Source of the DNA: Dichomitus squalens LYAD-421 SS1
Lineage: Eukaryota > Basidiomycota > Agaricomycetes > Polyporales > Polyporaceae
Direction: 5' to 3'
Length of the DNA: 64,000 nt
Assembly (NCBI RefSeq): GCF_000275845.1
Contig: NW_006766886.1
Location: 107,637 to 171,636, forward strand
Below the pieces are notes generated by a model. That model did no database searches. It had not been told where the DNA came from and saw only the letters and a program-made list of their open reading frames with translations. The position numbers were made by a program, and so were the translations under genes. Below are positions 45,869 through 57,580 of the stretch, one piece after another. Positions within the stretch are counted from its first letter, which is position 1, and every line of letters starts with the position of its first letter.

Positions 45869-48538
45869 TCATGCAACCTTCGGCTTCGCCTTGACAGACG
45901 AGATATCGATGGAGAGCAAGTCCTATCATAGTAGCTATGAGTATATAGTCTAGCTACAGTGATAGTCACCCTTACCTTGCCAGACTTGATCTCGGACTTG
46001 GAGGGCATGAGCCCCAGCCTGATGAGCTCGGACGCCTTCGAAACGACGGGGTCCTTCTGCATGCTATTCGTGATCTGTGAGTGACCAGAAGAGAGGACAC
46101 ATTGTTGAGAAGCGTACCTGGCGACGGCAATGACAGTCTCTCCTTTCGTGTAGTAGGCGACAAACTGGACGAACGCGTGTGAATTGCCACACAGAGTAAC
46201 TGAACATGAACGGAAACATACATACCTTCAATTCATCCGGGTTACCGTCGATAACAACATCGTCGAAGCCGGCGCCGACACCGCAGTAACGCAATTGCTG
46301 GCCCTCTACGTCTACGCTCAGCGAGGTTGCTGACTCCACCACACTGGCTTGCACTTACGAGCACTCCAGAAGACCGGGACCTTCACGAAAGGTTGACCCT
46401 TGCCCTCAGCGATGGTCTTTCCTGCAGCGCGGCCATGGTTTCCAGCAACCTGCAGAAGTAATCAGATCAACGACACCATGCCCGGCTTGAGTGCACTCAC
46501 ATTCCAGTGCTCAATTCTCCTCGTCTCACCAGTGCCATGTTGCGGGTACAACGCGATGTCGCCTATAAACATCAATAGTACCAACAAGTCTCCCGATCAA
46601 AGAAGTAGGACAAGCATACCAATGGCGTACACGTCCGGAACACCCTTGACCTGCAAGAATTCGTCGACGAACACGCCTCCGCCGCGCTCGAGGACTTGCT
46701 CGAAGCCCTTGCTGTTCTTGAGGTACTCGGTCGCGGGGGCGACACCAACACCCATGATTACGACATCGGCTTGGAGCGTGGTGCTCTTGCCGTCGCTGCC
46801 CTGCACGACGATAGCCCCAGCGCGGGACGAGTCCGAGTCCGAAGGGATGATCTTCTCAACCTTCGACTGCATGTGGAACTTGACGCCCTTCGACTCATGG
46901 AACTGTCACACAAGAGAATCAGCCATGTGCCCACAGGCATCGGATGCAAAGAAGCGACAAAAACCAAACCTTCTTCAGGCCGGCGCCGACCTGCTTTCCC
47001 AGCACGGCCTCGAAAGGGAACTCCTCCTGACCGATGACGTCGATGGACACAAGCTTGCGACTCGACACTGCAACGACGACCTCCATACTGATGAAGGACG
47101 AGCCAATGACTACCAGACGCTTCCCCTCCTGAGCCGCTGTAGGTCATGCGAATGAGCATCTGTGGATCCCCCAAACGACATCGACGGACCTGCGTCGATC
47201 TTCTGCGCATCTTCAACGCCGCGCAGAGTATACACATTCGACAAGTCCTTGCCAGGAATCGGGAGGCGGCGAGGAATACCCCCAGTAGCAAGCACGAGGG
47301 TATCGTAGGGCACCTTTTCCTGCGTGGCTCCAATCACGACCTCCTTATTACCCAGCTCGACGCCCGTCACTTCCACGCCCTGGCGCAGGTTCACACCGTA
47401 CTTCGCACGCAGCTCTGCAGTTGATCGCAGCTCGAGTTTCGACGCGTCGGAGATGAGGGCCTTGCTCAGCTTCGTTCTACGCGAACATAGCACCTTCAGG
47501 TGAATGTTTTGGTTCGTCTATGAAAACCAAATGAACTGACCTGTCGATCGGACTGTGGTGTTCCTTAGACAAAACAGTGATGGGACCCTTGTATCCATGC
47601 TGAAACAATGACAAAATGCTGTCAGCTCCCATCCCGGGCAGTGCCTAGGGCTCTCACCTCTCTCAAACTCTCGATGGCCATGAATGCACCGCTGCCACCG
47701 CCGACGATCACGACACCCTTGGTCTGGCCGACCGGGACGTCAGACCCAGTCGCAAGCAACTTTGGTGGGCGAGACTTGTTGGCACTGGTGGTCAAGCTGG
47801 GATCGGCGGTGACGTGGATCTTCCCGTCCTTAACCTCCGCTTTGAAGCTGTGGAGCGCGGAGGGCGCGGGAGCATCCTCTAGAGGGAGCTTCAGAAAATG
47901 GTATTCAATGCGGCGACTTTCAAGGGACCTACCGATGTCACCAGTGCATACGTTGAAGCAGGCTGCGAGGGATGAAGTCAGCAATCACTCCACCGCGCGC
48001 TCGCGAGACACGCTGGGAATCTCGAGCACACGCATATAGCGCGCTCAAAACGCGCGCGAAACATTCACTCGCCTCCGTGCCACGGGCTGCGTTTCACAAA
48101 CTAGTCAGCATGACGACAGCACAAAAGAAGAGCACTCCGTACCAGACTACACGGCCGTCCGCAGTCAAGACGCCCTTGGCGAGAGGCGCGCCGTAGTGCG
48201 TGCAGAACGCGCTGGTCGCGTGGATCTTGTCGCCGAGACGAGAGAGGAGGACCTTGCCATCGCCCTCGAAACCGACTTGCTTCCTGTGTTGAAAGTGTCA
48301 GAAACGAACGTCGTCGGCCGTGGCGACTGAACTCCAGGATGCAAGTCCGCCGCTCATAAGTCCGCGCTATCTTGACGCCTCTGATCCTACGTCGCACAAC
48401 CCATGCGCCTGTGACAGCGTCCCTGTCGAGGAATGCAGAAGCATCGCACTGCAAGGGAATGGACGGAAACAACAACACTTACATCTCCCCATCCTTCAAC
48501 TCGGACGCATCAAGCACGGCGATCGTCTTGTGGGACAT
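45869..48538 (-). CDS. AIFM3-like FAD/NAD(P)H oxidoreductase with N-terminal Rieske domain
   Basis: The start MSHKTIAVLDASELKDGEM leads into a Rieske ferredoxin domain. FCTHYGAPLAKG gives the first C-x-H pair and CPWHGACFNVCTGD the second C-x2-H pair for a 2Fe-2S cluster. The pyridine-nucleotide-disulphide oxidoreductase body follows: FAD motif GVVIVGGGSGAFMAIESLRE, then PYDTLVLATGGIPRRLPIPG, the NAD motif KRLVVIGSSFISMEVVVAV, and VVIMGVGVAPATEYLKNS with GVFVDEFLQVKGVPDVYAIG. The C-terminus DLLSIDISSVKAKPKVA ends at TGA 45869-45871. It resembles human AIFM3/AIFL and bacterial ferredoxin reductases, and probably moves electrons from NAD(P)H through FAD. One intron (47963-48072) uses GC-AG. No clear mitochondrial presequence is seen. 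Confidence 0.88.
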
Positions 48539-49398
48539 ACTGCGGCGTTGGAACTGGGTGCTCAGAGGGTGCAACGATGGCGGTCGATGAACAAGAACGC
48601 GTGGGCGTAGGCTGATAAATCTAAATGGCCAGTAGACGGTTCTGTGAGAGAGCAGACCAGGCATGGGTTTGCCGGCCGCAGCCTGGCTGCACCTGAATTT
48701 CAAGCATCATGAACACCGCGCGACCGTGCTGGGAATGACGTCGATGCCCCGCAATCCTCAATCCCAACCAATCAGATTGCTACGATTACTTGAGGACAGC
48801 ACCCGCCGCTGTCTAACAACCTCCGCAGGCTGGACGGTTGCAGGATCAACTTCTTCATTTGAATTGCTGCTTTGTACTGAATGACACTGCAAGCCTTGCT
48901 TATGATATGCAGGCGACTAGATATCAGTGTCCCTTCAAGGGATGACATCAATTTCCCATTGCAGGAACGGTCGATATGTCTGTCGGCGAGCAACAACTTA
49001 TCAACGTCACGGTAAAGCTCACAGTGGAGTACCTACACCTATACCGCTGTCGTCAGCATTCACAACCATTGCCTAGAGAGGTCTTAAATGATATAGTTAC
49101 ACGTACGCCGAACGGCTGCGCGCAGTAACAAGAATTCGCGGACTACCAGTCAAAGACTAGCAAACACAGCTGTTGAGTCAGCGACATGCATCGTGACTTG
49201 TGCTGGTAACAAGAATGTGGATGACGGTAAGGCAAAGAGAAGGAAAATCACGACACCTGTCCTTGACAAAGCGAGAACATATTTTGTTATCAGTCGCCAG
49301 AGTCAACAGTCGAGGGCCTACTCCGTAGTGAACATACAAAAGGATACAGTATACTAGGGCATCAGACAATAAGGAGAGGATGTACCATAGAACCACAA
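48539..49398. other. Spacer of about 860 bp, no gene
   Basis: The left part is the promoter of the AIFM3-like gene; the right part is the 3' flank of the next minus-strand gene. Short frames show no motif. Confidence 0.45.
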
Positions 49399-50355
49399 TC
49401 ACGAACCCCTTGGGCGGCTCCATGGTAGATCCTCCACACTCCACAGACCTGAAACGACCTTGAACAGCGCGTCGCCGACCCAGCCTTCCTGGTCGCGGAG
49501 AGCATCCGCCCGCCGCCACTGTTCGACAAGGCACATGGCGTCCTCCACTCGTCGATCAACTTCGAGCTCCTCGCAGAGCTCGTCGTCGTCGATGTCCACA
49601 TAACCGCAGTCGAGCCCGTACAGATCGTAGTCAATGAGTTGTGACAGATCCGATTGGAGGGTTATTCGCACTGGGTCGAACCGAGGGTAAAGTTTCATCG
49701 TCCGCAGAATGGACGCATATACTGCAGGGCGCGATGGGACGAGTACCGTGTGGCAGAGTGGTTCGGTGAGCGATGTCATCCGTGGTGCCGGCGAGAGATC
49801 CGAATGAGCATATGATGCGAAGGAAGCAGGGTAGAGAATGAGGTGCTGCGCGAGAGCAAGAGAGGTATACCGGGTAACGCGGTACATGCGCGCCTTCTTG
49901 TAGAAGTCCCCCCCGGTCCGTATGAGGAGGGGCGGCGGCTGGGAACGAGGCAGCCCCTCGCCGTCAGCAAGTAGCTTCGACGCAGCGTCCAGTTTGTCGT
50001 CAGGAACCAGGTAGGAGAAGTTCTAAATGCACAAATGCACGAAGGTGATTTACAGTCGGCTCAGTGTGAAGACGGTTTTGCTAACCTTGATGATAACCGG
50101 AACGTTCATTCGTCTGTGCAAGAGCGATGACCATTCGATAAGCTCGATGCCCGCATTCTGGAGCGTTTTGAGGGCTTTATCGACGAGCTCCTCCGGTGAA
50201 AATTCGTAGATGTTCGACGTATCATCCTTGGGCGGATACATGGGCATGAAGTGATCCAGGGGCTTCTTCGGTGGCGTTCGCTGCGACATAGGTGCAAAGA
50301 TAGGAAGTGCCATAGGCTCCTCTTCCAAGAAAGTAGTTGTCGTCAGAGGTCGCAT
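49399..50355 (-). CDS. Hypothetical protein of 297 aa, probably lineage-specific
   Basis: Two exons, 50086-50355 and 49399-50022, are joined by a clean GT-AG intron. The start MRPLTTTTFLEEEPMALPIF has no signal peptide. It contains PPKKPLDHFMPMYPPKDD, a helical segment FSPEELVDKALKTLQNAGI, YLVPDDKLDAASKLLADGEG and RMYRVTRYTSLALAQHLI. Then come YASILRTMKLYPRFDPVRI, an acidic run VDIDDDELCEELEVDRRVED and a C-terminus EDLPWSRPRGS. The layout (N-terminal helix, then a region with PLCHTVLVPSRPAVYASIL) resembles expanded hypothetical proteins of polypores, but I cannot name a domain. It is divergently paired with the nucleotidyltransferase-like gene, about 450 bp away. Confidence 0.65.
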
Positions 50356-50803
50356 ATTAGCAGCTGCAGCTTGGAGAAGACAAGAGGCTCAACGAGGGGT
50401 CAATAAGAACATTCCGGAGGCAGTGGTGGTGGGAGCCGCTGTGGCAACCTGTGGCGACTCAGTTTGGTGTTCCGTAGCCAATCGGATCATACCGGCGCAT
50501 GCCGCTGTCATCGATGAGGTGCCAAATTTGGGCAGAGTGTCAAAAATGGAGACCAGACTCTGACTCACTTGCTCTAGACGCTAGCCGGGTCCGGGTCGGA
50601 GCTCTTTCGGAACATGAATCTGAACCCGGCGGCTCATCGACCCAGTCACCCCACCTTGGCACCGCTGCTCCCCTCCCCGCACTAGACTCGATCATCGGTT
50701 ACCTTATATCCGACATCCACACAATTCCCATCCATTTACGCGGATGCTCACGTTCTCAGTGAGTGGTAGTCTGGGGTCCGGACCCCCGTCGCATGTTCCG
50801 CTT
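50356..50803. other. Shared 5' spacer of two divergent genes
   Basis: About 450 bp between divergent starts (50355 and 50804). No gene and no clear TATA box. A further in-frame ATG at 50744 would lengthen the plus-strand protein by 20 residues. Confidence 0.4.
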
Positions 50804-51727
50804 ATGTCTCGCCCTACAATCTCTATCTCTACAAATCAAAAGGATCATCTGGCTGCCGCTAAGGCTCTGACAAGCCATCTCAGCGAGTGGGGTATCACTT
50901 ATGGCTTTATCGGCGGCTTCGCATGGTCCCTGCTCGGAAGCTCTCGTCCCACCGATATAAGTCACTTCTCCAATGCACCCTAAAGAGATGACTTTGACTA
51001 GGTATCCGTATATACGATATAGATATTCTCATCGACGGCAACGACATGCTCACTCTACGGGAGAAGCTGATGGAGGTAGATGGAAGGTTTGCGGACCTCG
51101 GCTTTCGATTCTACTTTGTCACTCAGGTGGGTCAATAGCATGGCATGTGTGCCTTGGGCTGCCACCGTCTGAGCCTCGCTGGCGGGTCAGCGTCCCGACG
51201 GACAACTGGTCCGAGAGGAGCTCGTACGCGGCAGCAAGAACAATGTGCTCGTCGAGACCCTTCGTACAGGTACCCTCGGTCTGCCGACCTCCATCGTTTC
51301 GACCTATGAGGTTGGCGAGTTCGGTGAGTGACCACTTCTCCACATATATATCATCATCGTACAGACTATACTTGGTCGCTCAGGCATTCTCATCCTGCAC
51401 CCTTCCATCCTCATCATGACCAAGTTCAAACGCTGGTCCATGAGCTATACCTCTACTCGCCCGCAGACCATGAAGAAGGTTGCTTCGGACCTCAACGACA
51501 TCCGATTCATGATCGACTGGTTGGCAGAGCACGGAGAGCAAATTCGGTTTGTGGACTACTCGGGCAAGACAAAGCTGGAATTGCTCGTCATGCTCCGTCG
51601 ATACCACGACAAGTATGCGGATGACGAAGAACACATCGCGGTGCTGTGCAGCATTATGTCTGACGACTGGGACACCATGCTTGCGCTGCCTGCACCGGAG
51701 CTTGAAGAGTCTATGGCTCCCCCGTAG
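50804..51727 (+). CDS. Nucleotidyltransferase-fold protein, first exon junction damaged
   Basis: The start MSRPTISISTNQKDHLAAAK is followed by WGITYGFIGGFAWSLLGSSR and then, after a break, DIDILIDGNDML. The GG(F/Y)AW...RPT-DIDILI pattern is typical of fungal proteins with a minimal nucleotidyltransferase fold; the two Asp would bind metal. Later exons give REELVRGSKNNVLVETLRTG, SIVSTYEVGE, LILHPSILIMTKFKRWSMSY and TMKKVASDLNDIRFMIDWLA, ending ELEESMAPP. The expected junction RPT/DIDILI (50951-51021) has no GT-AG pair keeping frame. The only signals are a GTCACT donor giving TDINILID, or a non-canonical cut inside a repeated CGATATA. The gene may be inactive or use an unusual splice site. Confidence 0.55.
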
Positions 51728-53687
51728 TCCGTCGGACGCCTGAGTACGCTGGTAGTCTTCAACCGTCACAGGCAGGTATGTCATTTTGTCTTAGGCTCCC
51801 CTCAGTAGACGGGTACTCATCGACTTCAACATAGCGTCGCCTCGGCCTTCATCCAGCAGGTTTGCCTGCCTCTGCCCTCCATATAGGGGTCACCCATGAG
51901 GAGGATTCGGCGAACGAGAGGGCAGGGCATCTCATGCCTGCCGTCACATTGTTAACACAATGCGGCGCTTTCTCATCCGCCCCCCATCGACTATACGAAC
52001 GCTATGTTGTCGGTGGTGGATGGATGATAGAACAGCACGGGCATACGCGCCCACACAACACGAGGTTCTTCTCCGAGGGGACTCGGATTTCGTGGATCCA
52101 TCTCTGATGTTTTTATGTTTTGCTTTTATCGCTGTCTTGTTAGGAATCGTACCTCGGAAATGACGCTGTATGTGATTCATGGAATGTAGGATGTGGTTGA
52201 CAGTACTTTGCATTGTGCGTATGCTTTACCGCGTGTAAGTGTTACACGGTCTGTCCACATGCTCCCGCTCAACTGGGGCAAGATCGATAGTGCCAATTGG
52301 GCGGAGATCGGCCGGGGCGGACAGACTCCTGGCCTGTCTTGCCTTGGGGGTTGTGTAACAGGCGTGACGAGAGAGTATTTCGAGTAGAAAATGGGAGAGC
52401 CTGTGCCCTCCGAGATCACTACATCGAGCATTACGATCCAAGCTTGTGGCGTGGACAATATGAACCTCAAGTGTTAGAGTACCCGCAAGGAACCTTCAAT
52501 ATGCTACAGCTAATAGTCTTGGGGCTACAATCAGCGGCTGCGATCCCAAATGTGTCCTGCCTACTCGGACACCTGAACTACCGCTCTAGGAACTATGGAC
52601 GGCGACGCAAGGCAGGCTAGTTTGGAGCCTGGGCCGCGGAGAGCATACCGAATCTGAGTACTGTCCAGTAGATTGTTGCTTGCGCAACGGACTTGCCGTT
52701 TCTCCATCATAGTCCCTGACTTGACCCCTTGAATTAAATGATCCAGTCCGTTGACGGTTGTCCAAGCATGTGACTACCACATAAGTGTGAACTCTTTGGC
52801 CAGTGCTCAGGGCGTTTTCTCTCCGCCTACACCGCCTTCGAGATCCTAGACACTGAGCTGATCCCTTCCAACGATCATTGTCCGGACAGATGCGATGGCC
52901 AGGGGGAAGCCACTATCAATGTTCACTGTTATCGGGTTGCTGGCGAGCGTAACTCGTAACCTTTACAGCTCCACATCTTAGTCTCCCAAGGTATGCATAT
53001 ACAATCAATCCCATGCGACATTGAAGGTCATGTGCTGGAGTCCAGTAGTATCCGAGGCTGAACATTTGTGCGGGTGAGTCGCTCGTCTGAGGCATGGCGC
53101 CGTGGGGTTGACAGTACTTGGTTTATCTAAACACTCCGGGCAAAGGCGTGAAGTCGGATATAGTCGTGTATTCGTCTGATGTATGGCGTCGCCAGCTCCG
53201 GACGCCCAACTGGTGGTGACATCACCATGTGGACGAGTCTTTCTTCCGTATTGAGCCGAGGAGCCCCATCTACCTTCCTACACTCGACATATTTGTGCCC
53301 ATAACACTCGATGGACGCGCTTTCTCTTGAAACAACGCAGTTGCTCGTGAGCGTTATGCAGGCCGTGGTGCGCAGCTGTAAGTATATATGTCCAGGCCCA
53401 CATTCCAACAGGCGCCGGTTCAACTGCTAACGCCATCACAAGTAGGACAGCGTTGTTGATGGATGCGCATGGCGACGTTCCATTCGACCTGGATGCACTC
53501 TTTCCGTTTCCCGCTGCGACGCTGGACTCACCAGAGAGTACGATAACGGTGCCTGTATCTCTGATGCGCCGCAAGAGCATATAACACGACCGACGAGCGG
53601 GCCAGGGAACCAACAACGTATTGCGACCAGGCCCTCTCTCCTCCTCCCCTCTCCCTCCGCGGTTCACGGTCCCCCGGTCTCCCCAGC
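51728..53687. other. Long spacer, nearly 2 kb
   Basis: No supported gene. The right end is the sedolisin promoter with a CT-rich leader (53630-53680). Other small frames on both strands are without motif. Confidence 0.4.
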
Positions 53688-55719
53688 ATGCTGCTCACGT
53701 CGCGCCTGCTTGTGGCCATCACGTTTGCGCTCGCGGCCGCTGCAGCCGGTCCCCAGCTCTCGCCCCGCGTCCTCCATGAGTCTCGCAGCTTCGTCCCCAA
53801 CGGCTGGACGCCCGTTCGTCGCGCGGGAGGTCACCAGCGCATCCCCCTCAAGATCGGCCTGGTCCAGCCCAACCTCGCGTCTATCGAGGAGTACCTAATG
53901 GATGTCTCTCACCCGGATTCGCCCAACTACGGCAACCACTGGACCCCTGCGAAAGTCGCGGAGACCTTCCGCCCGACCCCGGAGTCTGTTGACACCGTCC
54001 GCGCATGGCTCCATAAGAGCGGCATCGAGCCCCATCGCGTCAAGCTCACAGGCGGTTGGCTCACGGCAAACGTGACGATCGCTGAGGCGGAGGAACTGCT
54101 CGGTACGGAGTACTACGTGTACGAGCACGAGACCGGCGTGTCGCACATCGGCTGCGACAAAAAGTACCACCTGCCTGAGCATGTCTCGAAGCACGTCGAC
54201 CTCATCACGCCCACGATCCACTTCGATGCGAAGATCAAACGCGAGGCACCCGGCACGCTAGAGAAGCGCAAGGTGCATAACATTGGCGCGCCCGGCTTTG
54301 GTCCCGTAAACCCCAAGACCACCGGTACGATCAAGGTGCGTCTGTTCAAGCTATGATAAGCGGTTCGGCGTGGATCTTGACCGAGGTGATACAGAGTTTG
54401 GAGGACGAGCTTGAGAATTGCGACACGCACATCACGCCCAACTGCCTTCGCGCGCTTTACGACTTCGTTCATGTTCCTCTTGCCACCAATAAGAATTCTA
54501 TCGGAATCGGTGAGTGCTCATTGGCAGGTGTCCTCGCCGCTGAAGGCTAATACCCATATCCACAGTGGAGTACACGCCCCAGGCTTACGTTCCGTCTGAC
54601 CTGGACTTGTTCTTCAAGAACTTCTCGTCTTCGCAAATTGGCCAGCGTCCTGTTCTGAACAGCATTGATGGTGGTACCATCGATGTTGATGGCTCCGGTT
54701 TCGACTACAACGGCGAGTCTAACCTCGACCTTCAGTATGCCATGGCCCTCGTCGGCAAGCAGCAAAAAGTCAGTCTCTACCAGGTCGGCGACACTGTCGA
54801 AGGTGCCTCTTTCAACAATCTCCTCAATGCTCTCGACGGCTCCTACTGCACCTTCGAGGGTGGCGACGACCCTTCTCAGGACGGCATCTATCCCGACCCT
54901 GAGGGTGGTTACCAGGGCAAGGAAGCCTGCGGCACTGTTACCCCGGCTAAGGTCATCTCGACGTCCTACTCGTACGACGAATACGAACTCACCCCTGCGT
55001 ACATGGAGCGTCAGTGCGCCGAGTACGCCAAGCTAGGTCTCTTGGGCACCACCGTTCTCTACTCGTCTGGCGACTATGGTGTCGCTGGATATAACAACAC
55101 CTGTCTACTTCCCGATGGCACCGTGTCCCATGAGGGGAAAACCTTCACTCCATCATTCCCCGGCACCTGCCCGTATGTCACCAGCGTCGGCGCGACGCAG
55201 GTCAACCCCGGCGCCAGGGTAACTGACCCCGAGAGCGCGTGCGCGCAGGTCATCTACTCGGGCGGTGGCTTCTCGAACGTCTTCCCCAGACCTGCCTACC
55301 AGAAGGCCGCAGTGAAGAACTTCCTGACCAAGTACCCGCCCCCATACTCGTCCGACATCTACAACACCACCGGCTCGCGCGCATACCCCGACCTCTCCGC
55401 CAACGGCGCCAACTACGTCGTTGCCGTCCAGGGCGACTTCTACCTCGTCTACGGCACGTCCGCCTCGTCGCCCGTCATGGCCGCGATCCTCTCCGCCATC
55501 AACGATGCCCGTCTGGCGGTCGGCAAGAAGTCGATCGGGTTCATCAACCCCACGATCTACTCGCCGACCTTCCAGCACGCGTTCAACGACATCACGGACG
55601 GAACGAACCCCGGCTGCGGCACCGTCGGCTTCTCCGCACAGCCCGGCTGGGACCCCGTCACCGGCGTTGGCACGCCCAACTTCCCCAAGTTGCTCGCTCT
55701 CTGGCTCCTCCTCCCTTGA
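53688..55719 (+). CDS. Secreted sedolisin-family peptidase (S53, tripeptidyl-peptidase-like)
   Basis: Three exons (53688-54335, 54395-54509, 54566-55719) give 638 aa. The signal peptide is MLLTSRLLVAITFALAAAAA. The pro-domain contains HPDSPNYGNHWTPAKVAETF and a basic site (TLEKRK) before the mature enzyme. Catalytic residues are visible: Glu and Asp in GESNLDLQYAMAL (about residue 304) and the nucleophile Ser in LVYGTSASSPVMAAIL (about 550). The oxyanion Asp and calcium loop are in AFNDITDGTNPGCG and PGWDPVTGVGTPNF. SSGDYGVAGYNNTC also fits the family. Sedolisins cut tripeptides or act as endopeptidases at acidic pH outside the cell, useful for wood-decay nitrogen acquisition. Very strong C-ending codon bias suggests high expression. 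Confidence 0.94.
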
Positions 55720-56549
55720 GAGACCGCCCTCAATCCGTAACACACTGCTACCGCGGAGAGACTCTAGCCGGAAGCTGACGACCCCTGCCCTACTTGCCGC
55801 TCTTTACCACGTACAATGGGTCGAGACTTGTTGTGCTGACATTGCACTGTATACCTGCACTTAGTTACGTGTGCATATGATCCCTCGTTGACTTTGTCGT
55901 TCGTTCCTACGGTCATTTGCAGAAAATACACCTCGTCACTTCAATCTTGCATACTGTGCATGCGCTGACGCCGTAGTGCAGGGACCTGGAAAGCCGCTTA
56001 TGGGGCCGACAGTAAGCACAACGGTGGCTAACGTCGCCCGATGCGTCGACGTATTGCCCACCGACATGTCCAGGCCTGGAGGCAGATTTAATCCCTCGTA
56101 CGGAGCGCCGCAGCTACGAACGATCCACGCCTCAGCAACAGAACCGAGCCACGGATCAAGGACCAAATAACAGCTAGGAAAATAGCATCCTCAAGCTGAC
56201 GAAACGAAGTCTGCAGACTGTGCTGTCAAAACCCGGAGGGAAAGGAGCCGGAACCCGCAAACGAAGCTGAAGTCAGGAGGAACGAAACCAGAATCAATGA
56301 AACGCAATGGGGAGTCACAGTCCATGAGCTCAACGCCCGAGGTCTAAGTCCGATAGGGCCGGAAAGTTTTGCTGCCTGCTTGTAGTGAGTTTCTTGAGAA
56401 CGTGGACGGGTGGTATACCTGACGGAGTGAAACGGAAGGATAACTCTGCGGACTCAGAATCGGGAGCCACCCGATTGAATCATCCTCGTCCGCATCGCCT
56501 GAGTTATCCAACCCGTCCACGTCGTCGTTTTCCAAGTCTTGTGCCTTGC
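55720..56549. other. Spacer downstream of the sedolisin
   Basis: About 830 bp. A minus-strand acidic frame at 56344-56535 (MENDDVDGLDNSGDADEDDS) could be a second exon of the neighbouring hypothetical gene. The only GT-AG option would be an implausibly short intron of about 30 nt, so I do not join them. Confidence 0.4.
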
Positions 56550-56981
56550 TTAAGTCCTTCTCATGACCTTACCCCAGATGGCGGTCAGCCGCTTCACAAA
56601 AGCTCCGCCAAAACTCTTGGAGGCGACCTGGCCATGATCAGAGCGGGGCCCGTCGTCGGGCCCCGTCTTGTACAAGCCTTTACGAGATACGAGCTTGAGG
56701 TCGAATGCGCTTTGAAGACGATCGGAGCCTTCGGGAATCCAGTCACCGAACTGAAATCCTAGACCCACGATCGCAGGCTCGACAGTCCTAGGACGAGAGC
56801 AGACCTCATCATAGCGGCCAGCCGCCTCCGGGGGAGAGAGGAGCTCCGGCGGACCGAAGGCAGCGTCGGAGAGGAGAGGAGGTCGCCTGACTAGAGGGAC
56901 AGAGGGGCGAGCAGAGGGTGAGTAGGACGAGACCAGCGCCCAGCGCCGGGTGTTGTATGAGAGCATAGAGGGAGTCGACAT
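56550..56981 (-). CDS. Small hypothetical protein, 143 aa
   Basis: A single open frame starts MSTPSMLSYNTRRWALVSSY, with a Ser/Pro-rich first half (PPLLSDAAFGPPELLSPPE). A more ordered second half follows: AIVGLGFQFGDWIPEGSDR, LQSAFDLKLVSRKGL and GGAFVKRLTAIWGKVMRRT. It has codon use like a real gene and an upstream promoter-like region, but no recognised domain. The frame could continue through an intron starting GTAAGG near the end (TAIWG), which would change the C-terminus. Confidence 0.4.
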   Translation of the reverse strand: MSTPSMLSYNTRRWALVSSYSPSARPSVPLVRRPPLLSDAAFGPPELLSPPEAAGRYDEVCSRPRTVEPAIVGLGFQFGDWIPEGSDRLQSAFDLKLVSRKGLYKTGPDDGPRSDHGQVASKSFGGAFVKRLTAIWGKVMRRT

Positions 56982-57580
56982 GGCGAGGATAGATGGGGGG
57001 TCACTGCACAGCAGTGGGGGGAGGCAAGGTAGGTGAGGTAGGCAGGAAGACTCTGATCGGGCTAGATAAAAGGGTTCGAGGTGTCATTGAGAAGAGGACT
57101 GAGTACTGAGTGTTCACCCGTGGATTTCCGAGGACGAACGAGCTCTGCAGCTACGGTCAGCCCAGCGGTGCGGGGATAAATCGCGAGATCGCATGAACCG
57201 TAGCCTTGTTCTGAATAGTCCTCAAATCCCGACGGCCGTAGAACCTCATCGCGGCGTGGTATGAGCTTCGGCGTCGTGAGGTCCTTGTGCTTAGTACGCT
57301 GAAAGCATGAAAGCATGCCAGTACTGCCATATCTGAACTCAAATAAACCTTTCGATAATAATGGTGGGTGACATACGGCAGTTCAAGTTTCCGATCTCCT
57401 GCGGACGCTGAAGGTCTCCTCGAAATTTTTGTTCTGCCCTGCTTATATTGAAAGGCTGCTCTTTGAGGACTCACTGACAGTGGACGCTATGTGGGGAAGT
57501 GTAACAGAATGCAACAGCACGACGCAAACTAACGCTACCGGTACAATGTATACAATTAGCAGACCTCTTTCGAGTTCATT
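56982..57580. other. Spacer before the phosphodiesterase 3' end
   Basis: About 600 bp with no supported gene. Minus-strand frames at 57062-57474 are without motif. Confidence 0.4.

Noticed and set aside
55153..55864. Long frames on both strands over the sedolisin catalytic exon
   Set aside because: GC-rich, C-ending codons of the sedolisin keep other frames open; motifs exist only in the sedolisin frame.
56344..56535. Acidic frame MENDDVDGLDNSG as second exon of the 56550-56981 gene
   Set aside because: The only GT-AG join would be an intron of about 30 nt, shorter than any other intron in the window.
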